From the NCBI GenBank assembly GCA_014526335.1, contig JACTAT010000009.1:186001-250000 (forward strand): a stretch of 64,000 nt of DNA. Reading direction: 5' to 3'. The notes below the pieces were generated by a model. It had not been told where the DNA came from, searched no databases, and saw nothing but the letters and a program-made list of their open reading frames with translations. A program made the translations under genes and the position numbers. Positions 34,464-47,378 of the stretch are shown piece by piece; the stretch's first letter is position 1, and the number at the start of each line of letters is the position of its first letter. This DNA is from Chrysaora quinquecirrha (lineage: Eukaryota; Cnidaria; Scyphozoa; Semaeostomeae; Pelagiidae).

Positions 34464-36939
34464 GTAGGTAGGTAGGTAGGTAGTTAGCAAGTTAGTTAGT
34501 TAGTTAGCAAGTTATTTAATAAGTTAGTTGGTTTGTTAGTTCACCTGGATAGTTGAACCATTTTTGCTTGGCATATTACAAACTCTTCACTTTGTATGAT
34601 ATTCAGGATTTCTCCTGCAAAAGAAAGAATGCCTATGAGTTTTAATCTATTTTTGGACAGTTGACTGCTTTGAAGTTTTGATAAAAAGCAAAACAGCAAG
34701 AACGTTTGGTCCATAATTAAGCAAATAAAGCTCTAGAAAAAGATTATTGGGAAGTGACTCGTTATTTACTTTCAATACATAACTAGCATAATGTCAATAC
34801 CAAAACTCAGTTTATGAATTTTCATATTTTTAGCTATCTCTTAACTTTTAAAGATTAATGTTAGAGAAAAAGGCTTTTGAGTTAAAAACAAAATAAACTT
34901 ACCCATTCTTGATAATGCATCAGGTTTTATCAGTGCTAATGTTCTGGAAAACAAAAAGTAATATCAATATAAACATAAGCCTAAAGGAAGTGTTGTATTT
35001 CATGTTTTCAAAGAATATGCAACAAGCAAGTAAGTGAAATTTAGTATGTTGGGATGTCATCAAAAAGTTAAGAGGAAAACAAGAATGTTGGCTGAAATGT
35101 TGGCTAAACAGCTTGCTACGTTTGGCCAGAGCTTAAGGAAACATCTTTACAATTCTGGATAACCTTTTCATCACCATGTATTATCTCACCACCAAATACA
35201 TTAACTTACTTTGATGCTGTCGATGAAAGATTGTTTTCTGTATATTGGTCCCCATAAGCTACCAGAGATAGCTAAAGAAATAAAGATGAATTACAAAATT
35301 GAATGATACAAGATGGAATGTTTGTAGATGTTTGTACAATGTCCAAACTGTATAGCAATAATATGATGTGTAATAACATAAAGGGGTAGGTACTCTCTAC
35401 TTTTCAATAATCAATTATATCAAAAATCAATCTTTTCTAACCTGCCTAGAGTGGATGTTTACAACAGCCCCAATGTACAAATCTTTAGCAGATAATGCTT
35501 CATACTTTGATCTTTTCAAGAACATTCTTCTATTCTTTATATCATACTGAAACGAAAGAAGTCTTTGAGTTGTACAAAACTTCAAAATTGCAATAAACAG
35601 TGGAAACATTTTTGGGCATACTAAATGGGTTTCCGCTGTCTATTACAATTTTAAAACAAAAATATAACAAATATACAACTAGGATCTGTGCACTGTATTT
35701 TATTAGCATGTCCATTCTGAGTAGATGTCCCTGTTAGAATTTCAGCATACTCAAGAATATTTGAGAGTCTCCAATAAAGCATTTATCATTGAACAAAACA
35801 TAAAACGGAATAATGAAAACTACAAAATTATCACAAAAATGTCATAGGGTGTGCTAATCACATGACGTCCATGTTTTTGTGCAAAAGCTATTGTGTATCC
35901 ATCATAATTAAACAATTAATCATAATAATAATGATGATTACAATTCTCAACAGTCCCAGTATATGGCCACACCAAATATAACAATAGAACAACAGAAACA
36001 AAGAGTTTGGTATCTAGTTTTTCTTTAGCAGGTTTAATCTTTTAAAAAAAGGAAAACGTTTTTCTACATTGTGCTACTTTTTCAGAGTACTCAAGAATTT
36101 CTCTGTTTTTGCTATCAGCTGTTTGGTGTTTTTGTTTTGAGCTTTTTTATAGGTATTTAGTGGTCCATTAAATGGCCTCTAAAGTCAGGAATTTCTGAAA
36201 CAGAGGTAATCAGGGGTCCCGTTTTCAAATTCACAGTTATTTCTTACATATCTTATACCATTTTGCCACTATGAGTGTCTTTCTCAACAGGAATTGAGTT
36301 GAATTGTTAATTTTGGGGCAAGAGTTTGTGACGTAACAAAGTTTCTTGGTCACTTGTTCCTATGAACAAGACGATTGGTCACAGCCTGAGTCAAGCAACG
36401 TGGCCAATTCTGTGCCCCAAAAACTGAACAGATATCTAGTGGAACACAGAAAGTTCAACTTGTCAACATGGCTCAACTTTTAATGACACCAAGTATCAGG
36501 TTGCCTCTTGGTTGCTTGGCCCAAGAAGCTCAGTTATTACTCAGACAAAAAGGCAGTTAGGTGAATACGTTGAACAAAACGTCTAGAAACCCCACGCCTC
36601 CCTTTGTTTTTTACCAGTAAAGCACATGACTTTTTTCTTTACCATTTCAAGTGTTTGATCCTTTGGATAATATAGAAGCTGATACTTTCTGACAAGAGCA
36701 GCTTGTGCATCATACCATTCAGCAATGAAGGCGTATCTTTCATCAAAGTTCGACTGTAAAAAGAAACAAACACAAACTTTAAAGTGGGGTTTCAAAACGG
36801 ACAAATGGACTTCAAAAGTAGACACCCCACTGGCGCGAGAGCGCCCGAAAATGGAGTAGCCAGAATATAGAAAGTATGGAATATGGTGCTCTGACCTAAT
36901 TAATGTAAGTAAACTAAGCACTGACAATTTACAAACCAT
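27065..36939 (-). CDS. NME7: NME7: DM10 domain plus two nucleoside diphosphate kinase domains
   Basis: Thirteen exons could be placed: 36753-36643, 35546-35442, 35271-35210, 34943-34903, 34614-34545, 33608-33558, 33005-32917, 32028-31963, 31330-31278, 30429-30199, 29410-29309, 28178-28071, 27094-27065. Every junction is GT-AG and keeps frame. A first exon contributing only ATG (36939-36937) is inferred. The product is 373 aa, close to the vertebrate 376. Residues 1-93 form the DM10 domain (ERYAFIAEWYD). The first NDPK domain starts at LIKPDA and has its catalytic His207 in ACHGSDS; the second has IIKPHA and His353 in AVHCTDLPDDG. The last exon encodes only VEYFFKILE. Known role: a gamma-tubulin ring complex and axonemal microtubule inner protein of motile cilia. 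Both catalytic His are retained. Introns are crowded with repeats (CTAA array, homopurine tract, MITEs, SINEs). Confidence 0.95.
28266..29045. repeat. ~770-base homopurine tract in NME7 intron
   Basis: The + strand is almost pure A and G (GAA, GGA and AAAG words), with only scattered pyrimidines, from about 28266 to 29045. The NME7 transcript is therefore a long C/U tract here, ending ~90 bases before the acceptor of its penultimate exon (28178). The Lys/Glu/Arg-rich and Leu/Phe/Ser-rich frames across it are compositional. Confidence 0.95.
29698..29775. repeat. SINE fragment (CACGAG family)
   Basis: CACCCTGACCACACTGAGCT, 'CTGACACCACGAGTCAGCTGG' and 'CACCACGACGCCACAGCACC' recur at 31785-31850 and, complemented, at 38575-38640. 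Inside an NME7 intron. Confidence 0.6.
30801..31115. mobile_element. T4 MITE (TA target duplication)
   Basis: A 315-base element with ends CCATAAATCTTCGAATTGG and CTAATTCAAGGTTTTACGG, imperfect inverted repeats flanked by TA (30799-30800, 31116-31117). The interior repeats 'CGAATAAGCCC' and 'TAAGCCCCC' words. Partial relatives appear near 29780-29835 and 43945-43990. Inside an NME7 intron. Confidence 0.75.
31745..31855. repeat. SINE fragment (CACGAG family)
   Basis: ACCCTGACCAAACTGAGCCT, then ACACCACGAGACAGCTGGG and 'CACCACGATGCCACAGCACCT'. Same family as 29698-29775. Inside an NME7 intron. Confidence 0.6.
32175..32345 (+). repeat. tRNA-derived SINE-like unit
   Basis: CTGTGGTACACTGGTTAGTC has an A-box-like core (TGGTACACTGGTTAGTCC), followed by 'CTCAAAACGAAAATTTTG' where an anticodon stem might be. 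The tail contains 'GGATGCCTGGTCGGTAGTAA'. Inside an NME7 intron. It is not a functional tRNA because no clear B box or acceptor stem closes it. Confidence 0.4.
32660..32895. repeat. M4 element, partial
   Basis: CAGCGGAAAAATTTTCAGG, AAAGCTTTTTCGTCTGACAC, 'CTCCTCAGAGTATGAACGTCAG' and 'CCAATCAGCTAGCCGGATACAGC' match the M4 family, left-end orientation. It abuts NME7 exon 32917-33005 closely (about 20 bases from the donor). Confidence 0.7.
33170..33330. repeat. SINE-like unit (CACGAG family relative)
   Basis: Contains CTGTGGTCTAATCCAGCTAA, 'TTTGAGCCCAGCCACGGTAG' and 'AAATCCTAGCGACTTGC', which recur in the same order at 38570-38900. Inside an NME7 intron. Confidence 0.6.
33655..34535. repeat. (TTAG)n array filling an NME7 intron
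   Basis: Imperfect TTAG repeats on the + strand, CTAA in the direction of NME7 transcription. The host intron is 33609-34544, 936 bases, so the array makes up nearly all of it and reaches within ~10 bases of the donor. A GGTA sub-run occurs at 34462-34480. Confidence 0.97.
35578..35652. repeat. Minimal M4 inverted repeat
   Basis: AATTGCAATAAACAGTGGAA and TTTCCGCTGTCTATTACAAT face each other across ~35 bases, which is little more than the two M4 ends. It lies ~30 bases upstream of the acceptor of NME7 exon 35442-35546. Confidence 0.6.
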
Positions 36940-37130
36940 TTTTTTGTTCCTCTGTGTTACTTCTTATGTGTTACAGCGACAAATTTGTATTATTTTTTCT
37001 TGCTCACTCCTGGGCTTTTGCATAGGCCGTAAGATGCAACGAGCTACTCGACGGGCTAGAATTTGACACTAGTGCCCAATCTCTACGCTATTGATGTTAA
37101 AGAAACTCCTGAAAGAAAATCTCTTAGGTG
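36940..37130. other. NME7 upstream region
   Basis: Short intergenic stretch upstream of the inferred NME7 start. No TATA box recognised on the minus strand. The promoter should lie here, unless a further leader exon exists beyond the repeats to the right. Confidence 0.35.
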
Positions 37131-37472
37131 CCTAATTGCCGGGGGGGGGTCGGAATAGGCGGGGTTGGAACTACCGTCAGGATCTAATTGGCGGGGGGTC
37201 GGACTTTGTTTGAATAAACTTTGTATGGAAACTGCTGAAACGCAAAGCGAGGGGCCCTATAGAGCTTATAGGCTAAGGAAATCCATAGTTCTAACCAACA
37301 AATTGAGTGTACAAGTGAAATTTCACACCAAGAACATCAAAGTAAGTTTAGTAAAAATATCAACATCAATATTAATGCAAACTTAATAAGCAGGGGGGAC
37401 TTAATAAGAGCGGGGGGTTGGAAATTTTTCAAAAAATTAATTAGCAGGGGGACGGCAATTAGGCACCTAAGA
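37131..37472. mobile_element. T1 MITE, copy 2
   Basis: Ends CTCTTAGGTGCCTAATTGCC and GGCAATTAGGCACCTAAGA form a strong inverted repeat. The interior matches 10539-10908 with only scattered changes. The flanks are T and TA, so the duplication is less clean than in the other two copies. Confidence 0.8.
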
Positions 37473-37473
37473 T

Positions 37474-37945
37474 ACCATAAGTACAGCGTTGGTATTCAGT
37501 ACAGCGGAGAGATATCATCAGTAACGTGGAGGGATACCATCAGTACAGTGGAGGGATGCCATCAGTACAGTTGAGGGATACCATAAGTACAGCGTTGGAT
37601 ATTCAGTACAGCGGAGGGATACCATAAGCTGAGTGCCGGGATACCATCAGTACAGGGGAGGGATATTATCAGTACCGTGGAGGGGATACCATCAGTACAG
37701 CAGAGGGATACCATATAGGTATAGAGTTGGATATTCAGTACAGCGGAGGGATACCATGAGCTGAGTGCTGGGATACCATCAGTACAGCGGAGGGATATCA
37801 TCAGTACAGTGGAGGGATGCCATCAGTACAGTTGAGGAATACCATAAGTACAGCGTTGGATATTCAGTACAGCGGAGGGATACCATGAGCTGAGTGCAGG
37901 GATACCATCAGCACAGCAGAGGGATACCATCAGGGTACATCAGTA
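37474..37945. repeat. ~21-base minisatellite
   Basis: About twenty degenerate tandem units of GGAGGGATACCATCAGTACAG. A higher-order pattern is visible: 'ACAGCGTTGGATATTCAGTACAGCGG' and 'GATACCATGAGCTGAGTGC' each recur about every 120 bases. Long minus-strand frames follow from its repeat length being a multiple of three. Confidence 0.9.
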
Positions 37946-37954
37946 CAGCATCCC

Positions 37955-38340
37955 ACTGTATCCCGCAAGCTGATTCGTGTTTAAAGCACAACGCTAATCG
38001 AGGGGTAATTCACTCCTTGGAAATCTCGTACACCTTTACTGGAAGTCCTGTTCTTTTCTATGAAATCTCTTGAAAATCCTTTTGTTTTAACAGAAATCTC
38101 GTACGCTTTTTCGAACAGTGAAATGCCACTAGACGGTAATTTGGCTTCACTTTTTGATCGGCGCATTTCGATCCGTATATGGCTGGTATCTGGGTATAAA
38201 TTCCACCTTCCGTCAATTTTTCAGTCTGTCTCTGACGTTTACACTCTGACGAGTTTCAGACGAAAAAAGCTATAAGTGTGTCCAACAATGTTTTCGCTGT
38301 TTCTCGCAATTATGAAAATTTGCACTACTCAAAGGTTATT
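37955..38340. repeat. M4 element, interrupted copy
   Basis: Starts with 'TATCCCGCAAGCTGATT' and contains 'TTTCGATCCGTATATGG', 'TATAAATTCCACCTTCC' and 'ACGAAAAAAGCTATAAG..GTCC' then 'TTTTCGCTGTTTCTCGCAATTA', the M4 right half. The stretch 38005-38110 is an insertion with no counterpart in the other copies. It ends ~45 bases from the acyltransferase stop codon. Confidence 0.6.
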
Positions 38341-38385
38341 CAGAAATTAATGATTAAAAACTGACATAAAAAATATCAAATCAAA

Positions 38386-41300
38386 TTAATGAATGGTTAG
38401 AGTTGCGTTTGGGTGATCGGGTGCATACTTCCCTTTATGTTTGTCAAAAAGCATCTGCAGCCTTTCGATATATTTTTTATGTAGACGATCAATGTCTTCC
38501 ATTGTTGGATTCGACCTCTTGTAAACTGGTATTGGAGCACCAACTGCAAGGTAAGAGAATAGAGTGTTGAGAAGGTGCTGTGGCATCTTGGAGTACCTAT
38601 TGGAGTAATCCAGCTGACTCGTGGTGCAGGAGCTCAGTGTGGTCAGGTCAGGGTTTAAGTCCAGCCATGGTAGCGTCACAGCCAGCGTTGAGATCTCGAT
38701 TAGTTATCCTATTACTGAGATCCTAGCGACTGGCGCTAAATACATCATTTCACCTTCAAATACATCACTCAAGAGCTAAGCAATTTTGGGACTCAAGCCC
38801 AGCCACGGTAGCGTCACAACCAGGGTTGAGGCCTCGATTAGTTAACCTACTACTGAGATCCTAGCGACTGGCGCTAAAACCCTATTTCACCTTAACCTTT
38901 ACCGTAGCGGTTGACCGTAAATCGTACGTAAAGGAATCAAGGACCGTCTGTGACTGCGTTGCTTTCCTGATTCAATGGAAACAAAATCTCATGATCATTA
39001 CGACTGTCGAAGATCATGAATCGTAAGCATCGATGGATCGGGAGAGTTGAAGTGAGATATACTTTAAGCCCGGTTCCCATAACATCGTTAAGGCCTGGCC
39101 AAACTAGGAGACATGTCGCGCGACGTTGTCCCGGTGATATCTCCCCTCGATGTCTCCTAGTTAAACCACCTCGGAAACTTGAAGTGCAGGACAAAAATTG
39201 TAGCGAGAGACACGCAAACGTTCCTGAGAGAATAGAAACATATCTTGTCTCTGCGACTCGGGAGAAATATTGCTGGCTTATCACTCGCATGTTAAGCCAC
39301 CCTGGGAGACACGCCGAATACAATGTCGCGTGCAACATGTCATGCCTAGTTTAACCAGAGCTTAAGAGTCAGCGACATATCGCCAATCTCTTCTTTCATC
39401 TTCCATGGCGGTCAGATAAAATTGTTCCAATTCATCGGGAAACGAACAATTGGCGACTATATGATTAAAAATTTCCTGAAAGCAACAAAAGAAAAAACGC
39501 GTAGAATGGCTTTCTTATGATTTGTTGGTACTTAGCTGCACCCATCTGTCTATTTTCCAACAATAGGTGGATTGGCAACATCAGTGACGTGTTCCAAAGG
39601 AAACGCTTTCACAATCATTACAACTGTCAGCGATTGTGAAACAGAAGCCTCAGGAGAGTTGTAACAAAATGAAAAGGGATAGGTTTAAAACAGCATAGTT
39701 TCCTCCTTATTCATTTTTAGAAAACATCAGCCAATAATACCAGTGTCCTCCTCAGCAACAAAACCTTGGGTTATTATCTTCAAAGAAACGACAAGCTAGC
39801 ATACTTACTGACAGTCGCCACAGGATGCCTGTATGGCAGGAAGCCAAAACTGTATTGAAATATCCCTCGTCCATGAAACAGCACTGGTGCGAATGTCATG
39901 AATCTCATAAATTTGGTTTGAAATGAATAAAGCCATGAACCCTTGGGATTGCTTACTTGCTTGTACAAATCATTTTCACCGAAGGAATAAACTGGAACCA
40001 AACTTGCACTGAAAGTCAAATGAAAGCAAAAATTTACAGTAAATTCATGAGAAATAAATACAAATATGTATGGTGCTTAAGAAGGCTCAACATAGCTGAA
40101 ACACAAAATGCAAAAACGGGAGGAAAGCCTTGGGCTGTATGACTTAGAGAGCTACTCGGCGATTTCATTGAGCTCTATAGCTCAGTGGAAACATCATTGG
40201 CTCTCTGGTCATGCAGTGCAGGTTTGAATCCGATTAATGTGGTATGGCACTTGTGGAAAAATCCATCCTAGTGTTTACCATTCATGAGAAATAAATACTG
40301 TAAAGTCCATGAGGTCTAAAAAGAAAGAAAATGATTTTTCCCTAATTATCAAATCAACTTAAAACAGCCAAGAAATTTCCCAGGGTGGGGGTTTAAAGGA
40401 TAGCATTCATTACAAGTGAATTCATTTGTCTGCAAGTCATCAATACAGCTTATGCCCAAGACTTGTAATCTAGACAGAACAAAGCTTGCAAACTCAGTAC
40501 CAGTAACTAACGGGAGCAGAGGTATGAGTAGGGGTGCAGGGAATTGTTGCCCATATGGGTGGGTTTTTGCTCCTGAAATTCTCTATAGGTGGGTAATGAT
40601 TTCAAGCAATAATAAAGCTTGGAAATCTTATTACTCTCATATTCTGCTGATTTTTAATCATAATATAGGGTCTGTTGCTGCATAGCTCTACATTATAAGT
40701 GGGTGGGTTTGAAAATCTAGGTGGCACATCCCCATCCAATTATAAGTCATGTACCCCCCTGGAAGTCTTAAGCTCATTTACCATGTCTGCACTCTCTTTC
40801 AGAAAGATTTGCGATAGAGCCTCTTTTTCACATAAGACAAATTTCTATTGATCTACTACGTGATTCCAAAAGAAAGTTGAAATTTAAGGGAAATGCAAAT
40901 AAATAGATTCTTACCCTGTGAGAAGAGCCATTCTGATAAAACCTTTACGATCTTTGAGCGTCAAAGTGGATGATCCAGGGTGAGCATCAAGTGATTCCGC
41001 AGCTCCTCCTGTCACAATTATTACAGCATTCCCTCCTTCTGTTTTAGAACAAAGATGCATTATGCTTTCTTTTGAGACATCGTTGATTCCAAATGCAAGA
41101 ACCATGTCCCGAAAAAATGGGAACTTGAATAGCACTAGGATAGAGGTAAAATAATTTTAATGTAAGACCTGAAATACTCTAAGAGCTCAGAAGACTGTTA
41201 AACTTTGATAAACTGCAGAAACGCTTAAATCCAAGCTGGCAGAAACTGTGTTAGCAAGCTGGCTTGGTATCTAAGTGTTGTGTACACAAATAATAGAGCA

Positions 41301-42695
41301 TGGCATGACCTTGAATTAATTTCAGACACATAGAATGCTTGATACACATTAAATGTGATAGTTTGAAAGGTGAGACTTAATGAATGTTGGATTTGCAATG
41401 GCGTTGCATTTGGTAGGGGCATCCTCCCCCTCTGCCCCTTTACCATTATCAAGGGTACCCTGTAGGTGAAGCATGGTGTAGCATAGGGTTTCATATTCAA
41501 GCATGGGAATGATTCCATGAAGTTGGATCCCTGAGGGCACAAGCTGGAAGCTGCAAGTCAACAACAGGTGTATGGCTTCCTCAAATACAGGACTTGCATT
41601 GTTTGCATTGTTACAATCAGTTGCTTGCTCAAGCAATGCCGTATGATTGCTTGCTTCAAGCAAAACAATTGCTCGCTCAAGCAATACAATTACTTGCTCA
41701 AGCAATACAATTACTTTCTGAAGCAATACAATTGCTTGCTCAAGCAATACAATTGCTTGTTGCTAGCACTTCCTAGACAAGTTGGCCCAACTGCCAAGTT
41801 GGCCCACTATCAAGTCAGCCCACCCTATCGGCTCCATAGACAAGTCGGCCCACCCCAATGTCAGCCAACAATGTTATCTACTAGTTATTTTGTCACTTTT
41901 TGGGATATTGGGGGCTGCTGTCCCCAAACCCCTGCTTTAGCAGTGCACACTTTTCAAATTAATTACATTTTAGTCATTAGTGGCAGACTTTTTATGATAC
42001 GCTGACAGGCTGACATGTCTAACAGATAGTGGGCCGACTTGTCCAACACATGGTGGGCCGGCTTTGTAGTGGGCCGACTTGTCCTGTTACCTTGCTAGCA
42101 ATACAATTGCTTGCTGCTAGCAACAAGAAACAACACTGTTGAAAGTGCAGGTGTGCAAAATTCAAAATGAATCTATGATGTAGATTTGTTTATATTTCAC
42201 ACAAAGCACTGGTACTTATAAGTTGTATAGCAGTGCTTTATTCACCTTTCAATGTTAGCAGATGCGGCGTTATTCCAGAAAAAACAGAACTGAAGTTTGT
42301 GCCTTCTGTGGCAAAATTAACAAATGCCCCAGCACCAATAACTCCATGTGGATGATATCCTAAAATATAATTTTTCTTTGGGTCTAATTCAGCGGTTTTT
42401 ACCACGGTGGCGGGAAAATAATCTGCGAGATATTTCCAAACGGCAAGGCTTCTGAAAAGCTTAGACCTTCGTCCTCCAGTTGTTGGGGTTTTCGATCGTA
42501 AAGAAGCCAACAAGCATAGACGACTGCCAAAATCCAAGCACGGGAAAGGAACAAAAGCAGAAATAATATTGTTCCGATGACAGGAAGAACGAAAATGAAT
42601 AAAGCTGCACAACAAACTGCAGCCGTTTGTAGTCGCCTTTTTAGTGGAATGTGCAGAGGACAGAATTGCATATCGTTGCGTTGCTTCTTCTTCAA
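38386..42695 (-). CDS. MOGAT2/DGAT2-family acyl-CoA acyltransferase, with a one-base frameshift in exon 1
   Basis: Exons 42695-42246, 41134-40915, 40008-39809 and 38543-38386. The enzyme family esterifies mono- or diacylglycerol with acyl-CoA in the ER. Exon 1 begins in one frame ([16 protein letters not shown], hydrophobic hairpin, then [10 protein letters not shown]) and continues in another ([20 protein letters not shown]). The switch falls at four Ts, 42489-42492 (AAAA in sense); one more A would restore the frame, and only then do all later splice phases fit. After it come [13 protein letters not shown] with the family HPHG motif, [31 protein letters not shown] and [17 protein letters not shown]. 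Starting at the second ATG (42671), the corrected length is 334 aa, as in vertebrate MOGAT2. Either an assembly or read error or a true inactivating indel. MOGAT and DGAT2 activities cannot be told apart here. Confidence 0.9.
38570..38900. repeat. SINE-like unit with duplicated tail
   Basis: 'CCAGCTGACTCGTGGTGCAG', AGCCA(T/C)GGTAGCGTCACA, then 'CTCGATTAGTTA.CCTA' and 'ATCCTAGCGACTGGCGCTAAA'. The tail occurs twice, at 38655-38745 and 38785-38882, as a diverged direct repeat. In intron 3 of the acyltransferase gene, beginning ~25 bases upstream of the exon 4 acceptor. Confidence 0.65.
39092..39361. mobile_element. M1 MITE, copy 3, TTAA flanks
   Basis: Ends GGCCTGGCCAAACTAGGAGA and GCCTAGTTTAACCAGAGC, flanked on both sides by TTAA (39088-39091, 39362-39365). 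The interior shares 'GAAACAT.T..TTGTCTC' and 'GCATGTTAAGCCACC' with the two thioredoxin intron copies. The TTAA duplication is that of piggyBac-type elements. In intron 3 of the acyltransferase gene. Confidence 0.75.
40068..40260 (+). repeat. SINE-like unit with tRNA-type head, copy 2
   Basis: Same order of motifs as 23918-24065: GAAGGCTCAACATAGCTGAA, then GAGCTCTATAGCTCAGTGG (A-box-like), 'TTGGCTCTCTGGTCATGCAG' and GGTTTGAATCCGA (B-box-like). In intron 2 of the acyltransferase gene. Confidence 0.6.
41630..41765. repeat. ~21-base self-complementary minisatellite
   Basis: Tandem AAGCAATACAATTGCTTGCTC-like units; each unit contains TTGCTTG...CAAGCAA, so every unit can pair with itself. A further unit stands alone near 42098-42120. 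In intron 1 of the acyltransferase gene. Confidence 0.85.
41766..42125. repeat. Foldback unit with GGCCCACTT arms
   Basis: The left arm has AAGTTGGCCCA three or four times (41778-41855). The right arm has TGGGCCGACTTGTCC, its complement, at 42029-42090. 'TTGCTAGCA' stands just outside both arms. The centre (~41870-42010) is unrelated A+T-rich DNA. It looks like a foldback element or a multi-copy inverted repeat. In intron 1 of the acyltransferase gene. Confidence 0.65.
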
Positions 42696-42699
42696 AACT

Positions 42700-44173
42700 T
42701 TCGTTCGTCACGTCAGGCTCAACCCTTGGCAGATTTGCCCAGTGGTTTCTTTATATCCTGCGACCTTACCAGATGAGAAAACGCGTTCAGGTTTTCTTCT
42801 CAGAGTTGTTTTATTTTCAAGAAATCGTGGAGAAATGAATTCCTGTCTTTTCTTCTTCAATTTTCACTCTTTACCACTGATTAACCTTTGAACTTTTCCT
42901 TTGTTTGACAAATTTTTTATTTCCGCGATTAGCAGCAACAACAACATACCAACAACAGCAACGAAATAAGAAGGAAGAAAACAAAAAACAAGGATGTAAA
43001 AAATTTCAAACGTGTGAAATGAGATGGGTAATTGATTGATTGTGAAGTAAAAATGTGGCACTGCTTCAGAATCTTGTCCCAGTTAGTAGAACTGGAGAGC
43101 AACTAGATATTTCATTTACTGCTGCACAACAGCTAAAATTCCCAACACTTACTCAAAACTCAAAACGCTCGAACGTATCAGCTGTTTCACTTTAATAAGC
43201 AACTGGTCAATAAGCAACTAAGGGCTGAGATTTGCTCAAATTTAATTGGTTGAAATAGCTTTCTTTATACAACACATCATTGCAAACTTGTCAATTACAT
43301 TGAACAGCATGAAAGGAGCCAAAAAAAGAGTTTTTACGGGGTACCCAGTCATTCTGTGAGGGGTGAATGATCAGATATGTTAAGCATTTTCGAGGGCGAT
43401 CTGTAAAAAATAGGGGATCTGTAACAAGATTTGTTGCAAACATAACTTTTTCAAAATGCCTCAGGGGCCCCTTCTGGATCCAAATCTTCGGGGGCCCTTT
43501 TTATTACTGTACGTCCAAAGGTGTCACGCAAAAGGTGTTAAGGCGCCTTTGGCCGCTGGTGGCAGAACCCTTCCGATGTCTGAAGACTAGAGGCTGCCTT
43601 CTCTCATGCGAGCGCTCAAGCTGGGGTTGCGTCACTCGCCAAGGAAAACTACCGAAACTTACGGGCATTCATATCTGTAAATAGATATATTTTATAATAA
43701 CTATCATCAATCACAACCTGATAAGAATACATTAACGATACACTACTATGATACATTTAATACATTTCACGCCCAAACATGAGTTATAATATCCGGGATA
43801 AAGTAAGGTTAAACAACATTAATAGCGACTAAAGTATTATGGACAAAGGTAGCAACATGGTAGATGCACTCTTTGCTGCTTTGCAACATGCTTCATTGAT
43901 GGTTGGTTGATCTCCTTGATTAGAAAGAAAAAACAGATCAAAATCACCACTCGAATTTGCCCCCGGAGAATGCTCCCATCGAGGCCTAACAAGGGTACCG
44001 GTCGATTTGAGGGTCCCCCCAAAATGGCTACCAAATGGCCTAATTTAGAAATAAAGAAATACTGCAACTTTTTAGTTACTGCTCTATACATCTAATTTCG
44101 TGATGTTTTTACCTAGGTAGGACGTCTTGTTTTCTTCGTATCTGGAGTATGATAAATAATCTTAACAGGATAT
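42700..44173. other. Intergenic between acyltransferase and calcium sensor B
   Basis: No gene recognised. It contains a solo T2-like end near 43193 (AATAAGCAACTGGTCAATAA) and a T4-like stretch near 43945-44010. The frames at 43367-43684 and 43837-44091 show no protein-family features. Confidence 0.5.
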
Positions 44174-44179
44174 TTTATT
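44174..44179 (-). other. Candidate poly(A) signal of calcium sensor B
   Basis: AATAAA on the minus strand, 229 bases past the stop codon. Motif only. Confidence 0.3.
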
Positions 44180-44407
44180 GCTGGATTAGATGCTACCAAA
44201 AAGGGCGCGTTTCGTTTCCTATACTACCACTGATAGATTTTTCACGGCATGCCAATTTACGTCCTGTAGGGAAGGAGCGTTTAAACTGCCAAATTGGGTC
44301 ACAGCAAAAATTTCAGAAAAACCTAAATTTTGATAAGCCTAAATCAAGTTATCGAGGCTCAGATACAATTGAACATTGCTTAAATTATAAATTTCCATTA
44401 CGACTCG

Positions 44408-47378
<2,971 letters not shown>

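Noticed and set aside
37474..37945. CRISPR-like regularly spaced repeats
   Set aside because: Units are contiguous and degenerate with no unique spacers, and the genome is eukaryotic.
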